Under the pieces are notes generated by a model. That model did not search any database and was not told the origin of the DNA. It was given only the letters and a program-made list of their open reading frames with translations. 64,000 bases of DNA from Kosakonia quasisacchari (lineage in GTDB: Bacteria > Pseudomonadota > Gammaproteobacteria > Enterobacterales > Enterobacteriaceae), in NCBI RefSeq assembly GCF_004331415.1, contig NZ_SJOP01000009.1:1-64000 (forward strand), in the 5' to 3' direction. Numbering within the stretch: position 1 is the stretch's first letter; each line of letters starts with the position of its first letter. Position numbers and translations under genes: made by a program. Below are positions 18,424 to 26,950 of this stretch, one piece after another.

Positions 18424-18888
18424 TTTATTTTCCTCGTTACGGTGTCGCGCAGGTGCGCGACGGACACTGTCAAAGCGGCGGAGTATACCATAATGACGGC
18501 AAAAGAAAGCAGTGGTTGTTTTTTGATCATTATTTTCAGTTTATTAAATTAAACCTGACGGTAATAAGCCGTGCTGTTTTTAATTGTCGAAGAATATATG
18601 TTTAAGCAAGGTTTAGTAGCAGTTAATTGTTGTTACATGTGAAGCGTGCTAATAGTCATATCTGCAAACACAATTTCGAGTAACTTTTTGAAAAGCCGGG
18701 CTAAAACTTTTTTAGCGCTGCGCTTGAAAAGATCGCGGAACTTTCCACGCTCTGTACAACTTAATTTCCAAAAACGCGAACAAAATCGAAAGTTACGGGT
18801 TTTTTAACCTTTCACTGTTAGATGAAAAAAAGTTAATATACGTTGAATTAGGCTTTTGTCGCGTTATCCCTATTCCGGAGATACTCCA
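18424..18888. other. Intergenic region between yecF and uvrY
   Basis: 465 bases, A+T-rich and without a convincing gene, divergent between yecF (minus) and uvrY (plus), so it must contain both promoters. The final 20 bases hold the GGAG ribosome site of uvrY. No clear operator or terminator was recognised. Confidence 0.6.
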
Positions 18889-19545
18889 TTGATCAACGTA
18901 CTACTTGTTGATGACCATGAACTGGTGCGCGCAGGGATACGACGCATTCTTGAAGACATTAAGGGCATAAAAGTTATCGGCGAGGTTAACTGTGGTGAAG
19001 ATGCCATTAAATGGTGTCGCGCTAATACGGTTGATGTCGTTCTGATGGATATGAACATGCCTGGTATCGGCGGCCTCGAAGCGACGCGGAAAATCGCACG
19101 TGGTAATGCTGATACCAAAGTGATTATGCTTACTGTCCACACGGAAAACCCGCTGCCCGCGAAAGTGATGCAGGCGGGAGCTGCAGGATACCTCAGCAAA
19201 GGTGCAGCGCCGCAGGAAATGGTGAACGCTATCCGCTCCGTGCAGTCTGGTCAGCGCTATATCGCTTCCGACATTGCTCAGCAAATGGCGCTTAGCCAAA
19301 TCGAACCCGAAAAAACGGACTCGCCGTTCGACAGTTTGTCTGAACGTGAATTGCAGATTATGCTGATGATCACCAAAGGCCAGAAGGTCAATGAGATCTC
19401 AGAACAGCTACATCTGAGCCCCAAAACGGTGAATAGCTACCGCTATCGTATGTTCAGCAAATTGAACATACACGGTGACGTCGAACTGACGCATCTCGCT
19501 ATTCGCCACGGGTTATGCAATGCGGAGACGTTATTAAGTCAGTGA
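18889..19545 (+). CDS. uvrY: Response regulator UvrY (BarA partner)
   Basis: 218 aa starting at a TTG (TTG ATC AAC GTA) eight bases after GGAG; this start gives the E. coli length and N-terminus [15 protein letters not shown]. The receiver domain carries D8/D9 and the phospho-acceptor D54 ([10 protein letters not shown]). The C-terminal LuxR-type helix-turn-helix is [22 protein letters not shown] / [16 protein letters not shown]. Phosphorylated by BarA, it activates csrB/csrC small RNA genes, which titrate CsrA and so affect motility and carbon flow (known for the family). It overlaps uvrC. Confidence 0.96.
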   Translation: MINVLLVDDHELVRAGIRRILEDIKGIKVIGEVNCGEDAIKWCRANTVDVVLMDMNMPGIGGLEATRKIARGNADTKVIMLTVHTENPLPAKVMQAGAAGYLSKGAAPQEMVNAIRSVQSGQRYIASDIAQQMALSQIEPEKTDSPFDSLSERELQIMLMITKGQKVNEISEQLHLSPKTVNSYRYRMFSKLNIHGDVELTHLAIRHGLCNAETLLSQ

Positions 19546-21374
19546 CTGAAGTTTTTGATTCGAAAGCATTTCTGAAAACGGTTACCAGTAAACCCGGCGT
19601 CTATCGTATGTATGATGCCGGTGGAACTGTTATCTATGTAGGTAAAGCGAAAGACCTGAAAAAACGGCTTTCCAGCTATTTCCGCAGCAACCTTGCCTCG
19701 CGTAAAACGGAAGCGCTGGTTGCACAGATCCAGCAGATTGATGTCACTGTTACCCATACGGAAACCGAAGCGTTGTTGCTTGAGCATAACTACATCAAGC
19801 TCTATCAGCCCCGGTATAACGTGCTGCTGCGTGACGATAAATCTTACCCGTTTATTTTTCTCAGCGGCGATACGCATCCTCGTCTTTCCATGCATCGCGG
19901 TGCTAAGCATGCGAAAGGGGAGTACTTCGGGCCTTTCCCGAACGGCTATGCCGTGCGCGAGACGTTGGCGCTGCTGCAGAAAATTTTCCCTGTTCGCCAG
20001 TGCGAGAACAGTGTCTATCGCAACCGTTCACGCCCCTGCCTGCAATACCAGATTGGCCGCTGTCTTGGGCCGTGTGTCGCCGGGTTGGTCAGCGAAGAGG
20101 AGTATGCGCAGCAGGTTGACTATGTGCGTCTCTTTCTTGCTGGTAAAGATGACCAGGTACTGACTCAGCTTATTGCTCGTATGGAAAAAGCCAGCCAGGC
20201 GCTGGAGTTTGAAGAAGCGGCGCGTGTCCGCGACCAGATTCAGGCCGTACGCCGCGTGACGGAAAAACAGTTTGTTTCTAATACTGGCGATGATTTGGAT
20301 GTTATCGGCGTGGCTTTTGATGCCGGAATGGCCTGCGTACATGTGTTGTTTATCCGCCAGGGAAAAGTGCTTGGCAGTCGCAGCTATTTCCCGAAAGTGC
20401 CGGGCGGGACTGAGCTTGGCGAAGTGGTAGAGACCTTTGTTGGTCAGTTCTATTTGCAGGGTAGCCAGATGCGTACCTTGCCGAGTGAAATTTTGCTCGA
20501 TTTCAACTTGAGCGATAAAACTCTGCTGAGCGACTCGCTTTCCGAACTCGCTGGCCGGCGGGTGAATGTGCAAACCAAACCGCGCGGTGACCGTGCGCGT
20601 TACCTTAAGCTGGCGCGTACTAATGCCGCCACGGCGTTGGCAACTAAACTTTCTCAGCAATCCACGGTTCACCAGCGGCTTGCAGCACTGGCCAGCGTGC
20701 TTGAGCTGCCGGAAGTGAAACGCATGGAGTGTTTCGATATCAGCCACACGATGGGTGAGCAAACCGTGGCATCATGCGTTGTATTTGATGCCAATGGGCC
20801 ATTGCGGGCGGAGTATCGACGCTACAACATCAATGGAATCACGCCGGGTGATGATTACGCAGCAATGAATCAGGTGCTGCGTCGTCGTTACGGTAAAGCG
20901 ATCGAAGAGAGCAAAATCCCGGATGTGATCCTCATTGATGGTGGTAAAGGGCAGTTAGGGCAAGCGAAAGCCGTTTTTGCCGAACTGGATGTGGCGTGGG
21001 ATAAAAATAAACCTTTGCTGCTGGGCGTGGCGAAAGGGGCCGATCGCAAAGCGGGTCTGGAAACGTTGTTCTTCGAGCCGGAAGGGGAGGGTTTTAGCCT
21101 GCCGCCGGACTCGCCAGCGCTGCACGTTATCCAGCATATTCGCGATGAGTCACACGATCACGCCATCAGCGGACATCGCAAAAAACGCGCGAAGGTGAAA
21201 AACACCAGTTCACTGGAAACCATTGAAGGCGTCGGGCCGAAGCGACGCCAGATGTTGTTAAAATACATGGGTGGTTTACAAGGTTTACTCAATGCAAGTA
21301 TTGATGAAATCTCAAAAGTGCCGGGGATCTCGCAAGGACTGGCAGAAAAGATCTACTACTCGTTGAAACATTAA
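19542..21374 (+). CDS. uvrC: Excinuclease ABC subunit C
   Basis: 610 aa from the GTG at 19542, which overlaps the uvrY stop (GTGA) and restores the E. coli length. The order is a GIY-YIG nuclease domain ([25 protein letters not shown], 3' incision), a cysteine-rich segment ([15 protein letters not shown]), the UVR domain ([13 protein letters not shown], UvrB contact), an RNase H-like nuclease domain ([18 protein letters not shown], 5' incision) and C-terminal helix-hairpin-helix motifs ([21 protein letters not shown]). It cuts DNA on both sides of lesions in nucleotide-excision repair. It is co-transcribed with uvrY. Confidence 0.98.
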   Translation: MTEVFDSKAFLKTVTSKPGVYRMYDAGGTVIYVGKAKDLKKRLSSYFRSNLASRKTEALVAQIQQIDVTVTHTETEALLLEHNYIKLYQPRYNVLLRDDKSYPFIFLSGDTHPRLSMHRGAKHAKGEYFGPFPNGYAVRETLALLQKIFPVRQCENSVYRNRSRPCLQYQIGRCLGPCVAGLVSEEEYAQQVDYVRLFLAGKDDQVLTQLIARMEKASQALEFEEAARVRDQIQAVRRVTEKQFVSNTGDDLDVIGVAFDAGMACVHVLFIRQGKVLGSRSYFPKVPGGTELGEVVETFVGQFYLQGSQMRTLPSEILLDFNLSDKTLLSDSLSELAGRRVNVQTKPRGDRARYLKLARTNAATALATKLSQQSTVHQRLAALASVLELPEVKRMECFDISHTMGEQTVASCVVFDANGPLRAEYRRYNINGITPGDDYAAMNQVLRRRYGKAIEESKIPDVILIDGGKGQLGQAKAVFAELDVAWDKNKPLLLGVAKGADRKAGLETLFFEPEGEGFSLPPDSPALHVIQHIRDESHDHAISGHRKKRAKVKNTSSLETIEGVGPKRRQMLLKYMGGLQGLLNASIDEISKVPGISQGLAEKIYYSLKH

Positions 21375-21430
21375 GGGCTCTGTAGCACCATAGAGCGAAT
21401 ATTTACGGACAACAGACAGTTAACGCCACT

Positions 21431-21979
21431 ATGCGATTTAATATCCCTACGTTGCTTACCCTATTTCGCGTCATCCTGATCCCGTTTTTCGTGCTGGCGT
21501 TTTATCTTCCCTTTCCGTGGGCACCGTTTGTTTGTGCACTGATTTTCTGTTGTGCTGCGATAACCGACTGGTTTGACGGTTTTCTGGCGCGTCGCTGGAA
21601 TCAAAGCACCCGTTTTGGTGCCTTCCTCGATCCTGTTGCTGACAAAGTGCTGGTCGCGATTGCGATGGTGCTGGTCGCCGAGCACTATCACAGCTGGTGG
21701 GTGACACTGCCTGCGGCAACGATGATCGCACGAGAGATCATTATTTCCGCGCTGCGTGAATGGATGGCGGAAATGGGTAAGCGCAGCCGTGTGGCCGTTT
21801 CGTGGATTGGTAAAGTCAAAACCACTTCGCAGATGGTCGCGCTGGTAGGGCTCCTCTGGCGTCCGAATATCTGGGTTGAATATGCCGGCATTGCGCTTTT
21901 TTTTGTTGCCGCAGTGTTAACACTATGGTCAATGTTGCAATACCTCAACGCTGCGCGTGGCGATCTGCTTGAACCGTGA
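21431..21979 (+). CDS. pgsA: CDP-diacylglycerol-glycerol-3-phosphate 3-phosphatidyltransferase
   Basis: 182 aa, the E. coli length. The CDP-alcohol phosphotransferase signature D-G-x2-A-R-x8-G-x3-D-x3-D is seen as [20 protein letters not shown] plus FLDPVADK. Four to five membrane segments place it in the inner membrane. It makes phosphatidylglycerol phosphate, the first step to phosphatidylglycerol and cardiolipin. It lies 56 bases after uvrC and just before the tRNA operon. Confidence 0.97.
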   Translation: MRFNIPTLLTLFRVILIPFFVLAFYLPFPWAPFVCALIFCCAAITDWFDGFLARRWNQSTRFGAFLDPVADKVLVAIAMVLVAEHYHSWWVTLPAATMIAREIIISALREWMAEMGKRSRVAVSWIGKVKTTSQMVALVGLLWRPNIWVEYAGIALFFVAAVLTLWSMLQYLNAARGDLLEP

Positions 21980-22028
21980 TCGTTTCGTCGCAATTTTCAG
22001 CAAACGATCTTGGTTTTGAAAAATATCG

Positions 22029-22056
22029 TTGACTCAGTGCGTCAGGTAAGTAGAAT
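22029..22056 (+). promoter_or_regulatory. Sigma-70 promoter of the tRNA operon
   Basis: TTGACT (22029-22034), 16-base spacer, TAGAAT (22051-22056). It lies about 70 bases before the glyW coding start, after an A+T-rich stretch, as expected for a strong stable-RNA promoter. Confidence 0.65.
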
Positions 22057-22128
22057 GCAACGCATCGGAAGGCGGCGTAACTCGCCAGATGATAGTAAAA
22101 TCAAGTGATTAGAACAGAACTTGATAAT

Positions 22129-22204
<76 letters not shown>

Positions 22205-22258
22205 GTTTAACGCATCGGCTATATTAGCGGGTGCGGGTTGCAAAACCTGTAGTATTCA

Positions 22259-22332
22259 GGCGCGTTAGCAAAGCGGTTATGTAGCGGATTGCAAATCCGT
22301 CTAGTCCGGTTCGACTCCGGAACGCGCCTCCA
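22259..22332 (+). tRNA. cysT: tRNA-Cys (GCA)
   Basis: 74 nt with encoded CCA. The GGCGCGT/ACGCGCC acceptor stem, anticodon loop ATTGCAAAT and GGTTCGACTCC T-arm are complete. It is the second tRNA of the operon. Confidence 0.98.
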
Positions 22333-22345
22333 ATTTCCTTCCCGA

Positions 22346-22432
22346 GCCCGGATGGTGGAATCGGTAGACACAAGGGATTTAAAATCCCTCGGCGTTCGCG
22401 CTGTGCGGGTTCAAGTCCCGCTCCGGGTACCA
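22346..22432 (+). tRNA. leuZ: tRNA-Leu (TAA)
   Basis: 87 nt with encoded CCA, and the long variable arm of a class II tRNA (CTCGGCGTTCGCGCTGTG). The anticodon loop ATTTAAAAT gives TAA. It is the third tRNA. No integrase or attachment-site duplication is seen next to it. Confidence 0.98.
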
Positions 22433-22472
22433 TGGGAAATCAAGAATAAAATCAATGATAAGCAGTGTCGTG

Positions 22473-22498
22473 AAACCGCCCTTCAAGGCGGTTTTTTT
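22473..22498 (+). terminator. Terminator of the tRNA operon
   Basis: AAACCGCC/GGCGGTTT stem with a CTTCAA loop, followed by a T run. It lies 40 bases after leuZ. Confidence 0.9.
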
Positions 22499-22847
22499 AT
22501 GCCTGTTTCCCCGCCTTCGCCATTCGTTCTCCACTCGGTTTCACCTTATAAAGGGAGCATTGCTGCCCTACAAACCACAGGAATTATTGAAACCTTGCGG
22601 TTGTTTCTCTGCGTTGGCGATGCGTTTTTATGTCCTTATATTTCCTGCTCTCATTTCACCTTTCTTTCGAAGCGGCAACATAATCCGTGTTTTTGCTGGT
22701 GCGAGTAAGCTTCACCGTGTTTGTGCGATGGCAAGCTTCTGTATAGAACGTCGTGGGGAGTGCGCAAGATGCTGACCGATTAACGAGGGGAAGGGCGGTG
22801 TGAGCATGTACATTGAACAAGCCAGCACTCACACCTGATGACGGTAA
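22499..22847. other. Gene-free stretch between leuZ and tyrP
   Basis: About 350 bases with no supported gene; short open frames here lack ribosome sites and family resemblance. In E. coli the SEC-C protein gene yecA occupies this place; no SEC-C cysteine motif was found in any frame, so yecA is absent here. Confidence 0.6.
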
Positions 22848-24059
22848 TTAACCGACTTCCGGCAACAACCCGGCGACAATAGAGAATTGAATGCCAATAA
22901 TCGCGATACCGCAGGCAAAAATCAGACACAGCACCGGTTTGCCGCCGAGTACGCGATAACTGCTTTGCGGATGATGCTTGCGGCTTTGCCATGCCAGCAT
23001 TGAAGGCAATAACAGCGCCAGTACGGAAAGTGCAACACCGGCATAGCCCAACGCCATTACGAACCCACGTGGATAAAACAGCGCGAACGCCAGCGGCGGC
23101 AGAAAAGTGATGGCTCCTGTCTGTAAACGTCCTGCGACATTGTTGCGGCGCTGGAACAAATCGGCAAGGTAATCAAAAAGACCGAGCGATACGCCAAGGA
23201 AAGAGGTCGCAAGCGCGAGGTCGGCAAACAGATGTACCGCTAACTCAACATGTGGCGACGCCACTACTTCGCGTAATGCCTGCAACAGACAGTTAAGCCC
23301 AGCCTGGCTGGCCAGCAGTCCGATGAACGTCGAGGAATCAATACTGCCAAGCGTCGCCAATTGCCAGAAAATATAGGCCACCAGCGGGATGGCGCTGCCA
23401 GTGATAAACACTCCGCGCAGTTTACGAATATTTCCGCCCATATAACTGACGATGCTTGGTACGCTGCCGTGAAAACCAAATGAGGTAAAAATGACTGGAA
23501 TAGCAGACAACGCCAGACCTTTTTCCAGTGGCATGGTCAGCAAATTAGCCTTATGAATATGTGGCATCAGCAGCGCCAGCATCACTATCAGAAACAAGAG
23601 TTTGGCGCTGAACAGAAAACGGTTAAACAGATCGACCAGGGAGGTTCCTGCGCACACGACGCCACCGGCAACGAGAGTGAACAGCAACACGCCAGTGATG
23701 GGCGAAAGCGAAATGTTAAGCCACGCACTGATGCTTGCGGCTAGCAATTCGCCTGCGCCGCTGATATATGCCGCCGTCAGCGCATACATCAAAAACATCA
23801 TGCTAAAGCTTGTCACCCACTGACCATATTTCCCCAGATAACGTCGGGCCAGCGATCCAAGCCCGGTATCTGCCGGAACATGCTGATAAACCTCCAGCAG
23901 AAGAAGGGCGGTGTAACACATCACTGCCCATAAGGCGAAAAGTAAAACAAAAGTGGTCGCAAAACCTACGCCTGCCGCTGCCAGCGGCATTGCCAGCATT
24001 CCCGCGCCGATGGTTGTTCCGGCGACGATAAAAACACTACCAAGTGTTCGATTCTTCAC
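22848..24059 (-). CDS. tyrP: Tyrosine-specific proton symporter
   Basis: 403 aa from the GTG at 24059, giving the N-terminus [19 protein letters not shown] and the E. coli length. An AGGAAAG ribosome site lies just upstream; an ATG 78 bases further out would add residues unlike the family. It is an HAAAP-family inner-membrane protein with about 11 hydrophobic segments; [12 protein letters not shown] and [12 protein letters not shown] are family hallmarks. It imports tyrosine with protons. Two TyrR boxes lie upstream. It is transcribed towards the tRNA operon. Confidence 0.96.
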   Translation of the reverse strand: MKNRTLGSVFIVAGTTIGAGMLAMPLAAAGVGFATTFVLLFALWAVMCYTALLLLEVYQHVPADTGLGSLARRYLGKYGQWVTSFSMMFLMYALTAAYISGAGELLAASISAWLNISLSPITGVLLFTLVAGGVVCAGTSLVDLFNRFLFSAKLLFLIVMLALLMPHIHKANLLTMPLEKGLALSAIPVIFTSFGFHGSVPSIVSYMGGNIRKLRGVFITGSAIPLVAYIFWQLATLGSIDSSTFIGLLASQAGLNCLLQALREVVASPHVELAVHLFADLALATSFLGVSLGLFDYLADLFQRRNNVAGRLQTGAITFLPPLAFALFYPRGFVMALGYAGVALSVLALLLPSMLAWQSRKHHPQSSYRVLGGKPVLCLIFACGIAIIGIQFSIVAGLLPEVG

Positions 24060-24127
24060 GCTTTCCTCTGTAATAAAACGCACTGACAGCTCAAGATGCG
24101 GCGCAGAGTAAGACAATTCAGTGATTT

Positions 24128-24168
24128 CGTCAAACAACCGTTACATGCACTGTATTTATTTCTTTACA
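24128..24168 (-). promoter_or_regulatory. Tandem TyrR boxes of tyrP
   Basis: The strong box is TGTATTTATTTCTTTACA (24151-24168), close to TGTAAA-N6-TTTACA. The weak box, read on the minus strand, is TGTAACGGTTGTTTGACG (24128-24145). Their centres are 23 bases apart. In E. coli tyrP the same strong/weak pair lets TyrR repress with tyrosine and activate with phenylalanine, so similar control is expected. Confidence 0.75.
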
Positions 24169-24299
24169 AATGTGACTCTTCGGGCCGTTGCACAGAGAAA
24201 TTGCCGGATTTGCCCACTTCATCAGGAGCGTGTTTTTACGCGACAATCCGGCGTAACTTAAAAAATATTATAAGTTTTTAAAAATATTGAGGTTTGACA

Positions 24300-24641
24300 A
24301 TGCCGGGTACTAATCCCTTTACAGCACGATGGTCGCGCAGCGGAAACCTGCTTTGTCACGGTCACTGGAAAATTAGCTGGCAAGGGGTAGAGATAACGTT
24401 GCCAGAGCCCCGGCAGGAAAAAGATATGGGAACGTGGGCAATCTATTCGATCATTGACCCGGATGATGAAACCTTTGTCCAGGGGCTGCCGGAAGATGAG
24501 TGGATTATTGATAACGTCGACTGGCTGACCGATCTGTTTTTCGAAAATGACATTCCGCTGGAAACGACAAATTATCGCTACTTTTACCATGCCGTGAATA
24601 AGCAGGACTGGCGATGCACCAGCTGTGCCGGATGCATGTAA
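24300..24641 (+). CDS. Uncharacterised small protein with C-terminal Cys cluster
   Basis: 113 aa from the ATG at 24300, with TTGAGG about eight bases upstream; an in-frame TTG two codons earlier is less likely. I do not recognise the family. The protein is soluble and acidic (DPDDETFVQGLPEDEWIIDNVDWL) and rich in Trp, with a striking tail CTSCAGC (C-x2-C-x2-C) that could bind a metal or form disulfides. There is no signal peptide. It is divergent from tyrP and lies 64 bases before yecH and near ftnA. The start, ribosome site and residue mix look like a real gene; the function is unknown. Confidence 0.7.
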   Translation: MPGTNPFTARWSRSGNLLCHGHWKISWQGVEITLPEPRQEKDMGTWAIYSIIDPDDETFVQGLPEDEWIIDNVDWLTDLFFENDIPLETTNYRYFYHAVNKQDWRCTSCAGCM

Positions 24642-24705
24642 ACCTGTTTTAACGCAACGCCCGCATGAAATGTTGAGTTTATGATGCATCTTTTGGGGAG
24701 GATCT

Positions 24706-24945
24706 ATGACATCCATTCACGGTCATGAAGTGTTGAATATGATGATTGAAACAGGTGAGCGCTATTCAAACGAGAGCCTGACGGCGGCAATTATTCATCG
24801 GTTTGGCGAAGCGGCGCGTTTTCATACCTGCTCAGCTGAAGGAATGACGGCGGCTGAACTGGTCGCGTTTCTGGCATCACGTGGAAAGTTTATTCCGGCG
24901 GAAGAGGGTTTTTCTACTCACGAAAGTAAAATTTGCAAGCATTAA
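24706..24945 (+). CDS. yecH: YecH family protein (putative metal-binding)
   Basis: 79 aa, matching E. coli YecH in length and sequence (SIHGHEVLNMMIETGERY, ARFHTCSAEGMTAAELVAFL, SKICKH). His and Cys residues (HGH near 5-7, HTC, C-x-H end) agree with the family's metal-binding prediction. A GGGGAGG ribosome site precedes the ATG. It is convergent with ftnA. The biochemical role is unknown. Confidence 0.92.
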   Translation: MTSIHGHEVLNMMIETGERYSNESLTAAIIHRFGEAARFHTCSAEGMTAAELVAFLASRGKFIPAEEGFSTHESKICKH

Positions 24946-24946
24946 T

Positions 24947-24978
24947 AAAAAGGCGGTAAAGAATGTTCTTTACCGCCC
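24947..24978 (-). terminator. Terminator of ftnA (minus strand)
   Basis: GGCGGTAAAGAA/TTCTTTACCGCC, a 12-bp perfect stem. On the minus strand it is followed by TTTTTATTAAT, so it ends ftnA transcription. On the plus strand there is no T run, though it may also slow yecH transcripts. Confidence 0.85.
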
Positions 24979-24984
24979 GTAATA

Positions 24985-25482
24985 TTAGTTTTGCGTGTCC
25001 AGCGTCGCCAGCTCTTTATCGATGAAATAGAGACCTTCACCGCTTTTACCTGCCAGTGTTAATTTATCAATCACTGATTTAAACAGTTTTTCTTCTTCAT
25101 GTTGTTCCGCCACATACCATTGCAGGAAATTAAATGTTGGATAATCCTGAGTGGTCATCGCGACATGCGCCAGTTCGTTAATTTTCTGCGTGATCAGCTG
25201 TTCATGCTCGTACGTTGCGCGGAATAGAACATCAAGCGAAGCATAATCAGCTACCGGCGATTCAATGGTATTGATACGTGGCAAGCTGCCAGTGTCAGTC
25301 AGGTAATCAAACAGGCGCTGCATATGTGTCATCTCTTCCTGCGCGTGGCGACGCAGAAACGCGGCCGCACCTTCAAAACTATGGTAGCTGCACCAGGCGC
25401 TCATCTGCTGATAGAGCAGTGAAGAAAACAGTTCCAGATTCATTTGTTCATTTAATTTTTCGATCATCTCTGCTTTTAACAT
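24985..25482 (-). CDS. ftnA: Bacterial non-haem ferritin
   Basis: 165 aa, the E. coli FtnA length. It is a four-helix ferritin with ferroxidase-site residues in [21 protein letters not shown] (Glu17, Tyr24), [11 protein letters not shown] (Glu50, His53) and [12 protein letters not shown] (Glu94-region/Gln127 equivalents). It stores iron as a 24-mer in the cytoplasm. Upstream GAGAAT repeats resemble Fur half-sites. It is convergent with yecH. Confidence 0.97.
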   Translation of the reverse strand: MLKAEMIEKLNEQMNLELFSSLLYQQMSAWCSYHSFEGAAAFLRRHAQEEMTHMQRLFDYLTDTGSLPRINTIESPVADYASLDVLFRATYEHEQLITQKINELAHVAMTTQDYPTFNFLQWYVAEQHEEEKLFKSVIDKLTLAGKSGEGLYFIDKELATLDTQN

Positions 25483-25585
25483 GGCGCGGCTCCATAAATA
25501 TAATTATCAGGCGAAAGGTGCGCTCACTATAATTTGTTATTTAATTATTTGCAAAAGGTAAAATAAAAAATAAATACATTAAGAA

Positions 25586-25600
25586 GAGAATGAGAATAAC
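25586..25600 (-). promoter_or_regulatory. Possible Fur half-sites upstream of ftnA
   Basis: GAGAATGAGAATAAC resembles two adjacent GATAAT Fur units (one mismatch each), with a further ATGAGAATTG at 25628. In E. coli, Fur-iron activates ftnA by displacing H-NS from an upstream A+T-rich region; this intergenic stretch is likewise very A+T-rich. The match is imperfect. Confidence 0.4.
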
Positions 25601-25651
25601 ACGCATTGCCAGGAATTAATTAAATAAATGAGAATTGTTTTTATCTTTAAT

Positions 25652-25683
25652 AAAAAGATAAGCCAGTAGAATTATACTGGCTT
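25652..25683 (-). terminator. Terminator of yecR (minus strand)
   Basis: AAGCCAGTA/TACTGGCTT stem with a GAATTA loop. Read on the minus strand, it is followed by ATCTTTTTATT. It lies just beyond the yecR stop. Confidence 0.75.
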
Positions 25684-25689
25684 AAGAAT

Positions 25690-26022
25690 TTACCAGGTCG
25701 GTTTGGTTTGTGTAAAAGCCACACCACGACACTGGTATTGAATAGTCACTTTCGTATTCATACAGACCGAGCCGCTAATCAGGCTACAGGTTTGCACCGG
25801 CTGACCGTAAGGCACTGCGGTGGCGTAACCCATCTGCTGGCACTGTTTATTAGCAGTCCCCTGCGCGGTGTAGTTATCATACTTGGCGGTTTGCATCATC
25901 GACTGGTTATAGCTCAGGCGCACCAGACCGCTGATGGTATCCACGCTACTGACTTCCGCTTCTTTCGTCATCGAGCATCCCGCGAGCAGGAGCAGCGAGG
26001 CGGCTACAACGATTCTCTTCAT
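25690..26022 (-). CDS. yecR: YecR-like lipoprotein
   Basis: 110 aa from the ATG at 26022; an earlier in-frame ATG at 26040 would put six residues (MKQSDF) ahead of the signal peptide. The signal peptide MKRIVVAASLLLLAGC ends in a clear lipobox (LLAGC, Cys16), so it is a lipoprotein. Four Cys in the mature part (QCQQMG, QTCSLISGSVCMN, YQCRG) probably form two disulfides. E. coli yecR is under FlhDC/FliA control (family knowledge); no good sigma-28 promoter was seen here. The molecular role is unknown. Confidence 0.88.
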   Translation of the reverse strand: MKRIVVAASLLLLAGCSMTKEAEVSSVDTISGLVRLSYNQSMMQTAKYDNYTAQGTANKQCQQMGYATAVPYGQPVQTCSLISGSVCMNTKVTIQYQCRGVAFTQTKPTW

Positions 26023-26165
26023 GAAATCACTCTGTTTCATTTTGGCATGATCTCATCTTATCGCGTTGATTTGCAGGCAATCGACAGAATAACCCGCCGA
26101 ACAGCCTCTACTAATCGCGACGGCACTGCGCGAAGAGCAAAAACTGTGAGCCTGCTTCTGATTTT

Positions 26166-26180
26166 TAAAACCATTTTTCA
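26166..26180 (+). promoter_or_regulatory. KdgR-like palindrome before the RpiB/LacA-type gene
   Basis: TAAAAC-CAT-TTTTCA resembles the KdgR core TGAAAC-N3-GTTTCA with one mismatch per arm, and lies 80 bases before the ATG at 26260. A second such site precedes the rhamnogalacturonan genes at 53650. The binding claim is inference. Confidence 0.4.
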
Positions 26181-26259
26181 TTAAATTTGAAAGTATGTTT
26201 GTCAGGTAGTAAGGTTTAGCCAACCTTTGCTATCTGAAGCATGTCACAGGAGATCTAAA

Positions 26260-26898
26260 ATGAAAATTGCACTGATGATGGAAAACAGCCAGGCGGCGAA
26301 AAACGCCATCATCCTCAAAGAGCTGAAGACGGTTGCCGATGAGAAAGATTTCCCGGTATTTAACGTCGGGATGAGCGATGAGAACGACCACCATCTGACC
26401 TATATCCACCTTGGTATTATGGCCAGTATTTTGCTGAATGCCAAAGCAGTGGATTTCGTGGTAACCGGCTGTGGCACTGGCCAGGGCGCGCTGATGTCAC
26501 TGAATATCCACCCGGGTGTGGTGTGCGGTTACTGTATCGATCCGGCGGATGCTTTCCTGTTCGCTCAGATCAACAACGGTAACGCACTGGCGCTGCCGTT
26601 CGCGAAAGGTTTTGGCTGGGGCGCAGAACTGAACGTGCGCTTTATCTTTGAGAAAGCCTTTACTGGCCGCAAAGGGGAAGGTTACCCGCCGGAGCGCAAA
26701 GAACCGCAGGTGCGCAACGCGGGCATTCTGAACCAGGTCAAAGCGGCAGTGGTAAAAGAGAACTATCTCGATACACTGCGTGCGATCGACCGTGAACTGG
26801 TGAAAACGGCCGTTTCTGGTGAGCGTTTCCAGAAATGCTTCTTTGAAAACTGCCAGAACAAAGAGATTGAAGCCTTCGTTCGCGAAGTCCTCGCCTGA
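26260..26898 (+). CDS. RpiB/LacA/LacB-family sugar isomerase
   Basis: 212 aa from the ATG at 26260, with AGGAG nine bases upstream. The RpiB/LacAB fold is seen in KIALMMENSQAAKN (residues 2-15), FNVGMSDENDHH, VVTGCGTGQGALMSLN (the catalytic-Cys region, as in RpiB's TGIG segment) and GVVCGYCIDPADAFLFAQINNGNALALPF (active-site loop). It carries an extra C-terminal 60 residues beyond classic RpiB. It may act on a 5-carbon or deoxy-keto sugar. A similar isomerase (called SpiX, from memory) was proposed as a KdgR-regulon enzyme in pectin breakdown, and a KdgR-like site precedes this gene. The substrate is unproven. Confidence 0.82.
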   Translation: MKIALMMENSQAAKNAIILKELKTVADEKDFPVFNVGMSDENDHHLTYIHLGIMASILLNAKAVDFVVTGCGTGQGALMSLNIHPGVVCGYCIDPADAFLFAQINNGNALALPFAKGFGWGAELNVRFIFEKAFTGRKGEGYPPERKEPQVRNAGILNQVKAAVVKENYLDTLRAIDRELVKTAVSGERFQKCFFENCQNKEIEAFVREVLA

Positions 26899-26902
26899 TA
26901 AT

Positions 26903-26939
26903 AAAAAGCCGCAACGTCTGTTGCGGCTCTCTTCTTTTT
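26903..26939 (+). terminator. Terminator between the isomerase and efflux genes
   Basis: AGCCGCAAC/GTTGCGGCT stem with a GTCT loop, flanked by AAAAA on the left and CTCTTCTTTTT on the right. It probably works in both directions for the convergent genes. Confidence 0.8.
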
Positions 26940-26950
26940 CCTTTCCTGCA

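Noticed and set aside
20028..20762. 244-codon open frame on the minus strand inside uvrC
   Set aside because: Opposite-strand shadow of a conserved gene.
22224..22433. Open frame of 69 codons on the minus strand across cysT and leuZ
   Set aside because: It is antisense to two intact tRNA genes; this is a well-known false protein (AGLEPAQRERR-type) arising from tRNA sequence.
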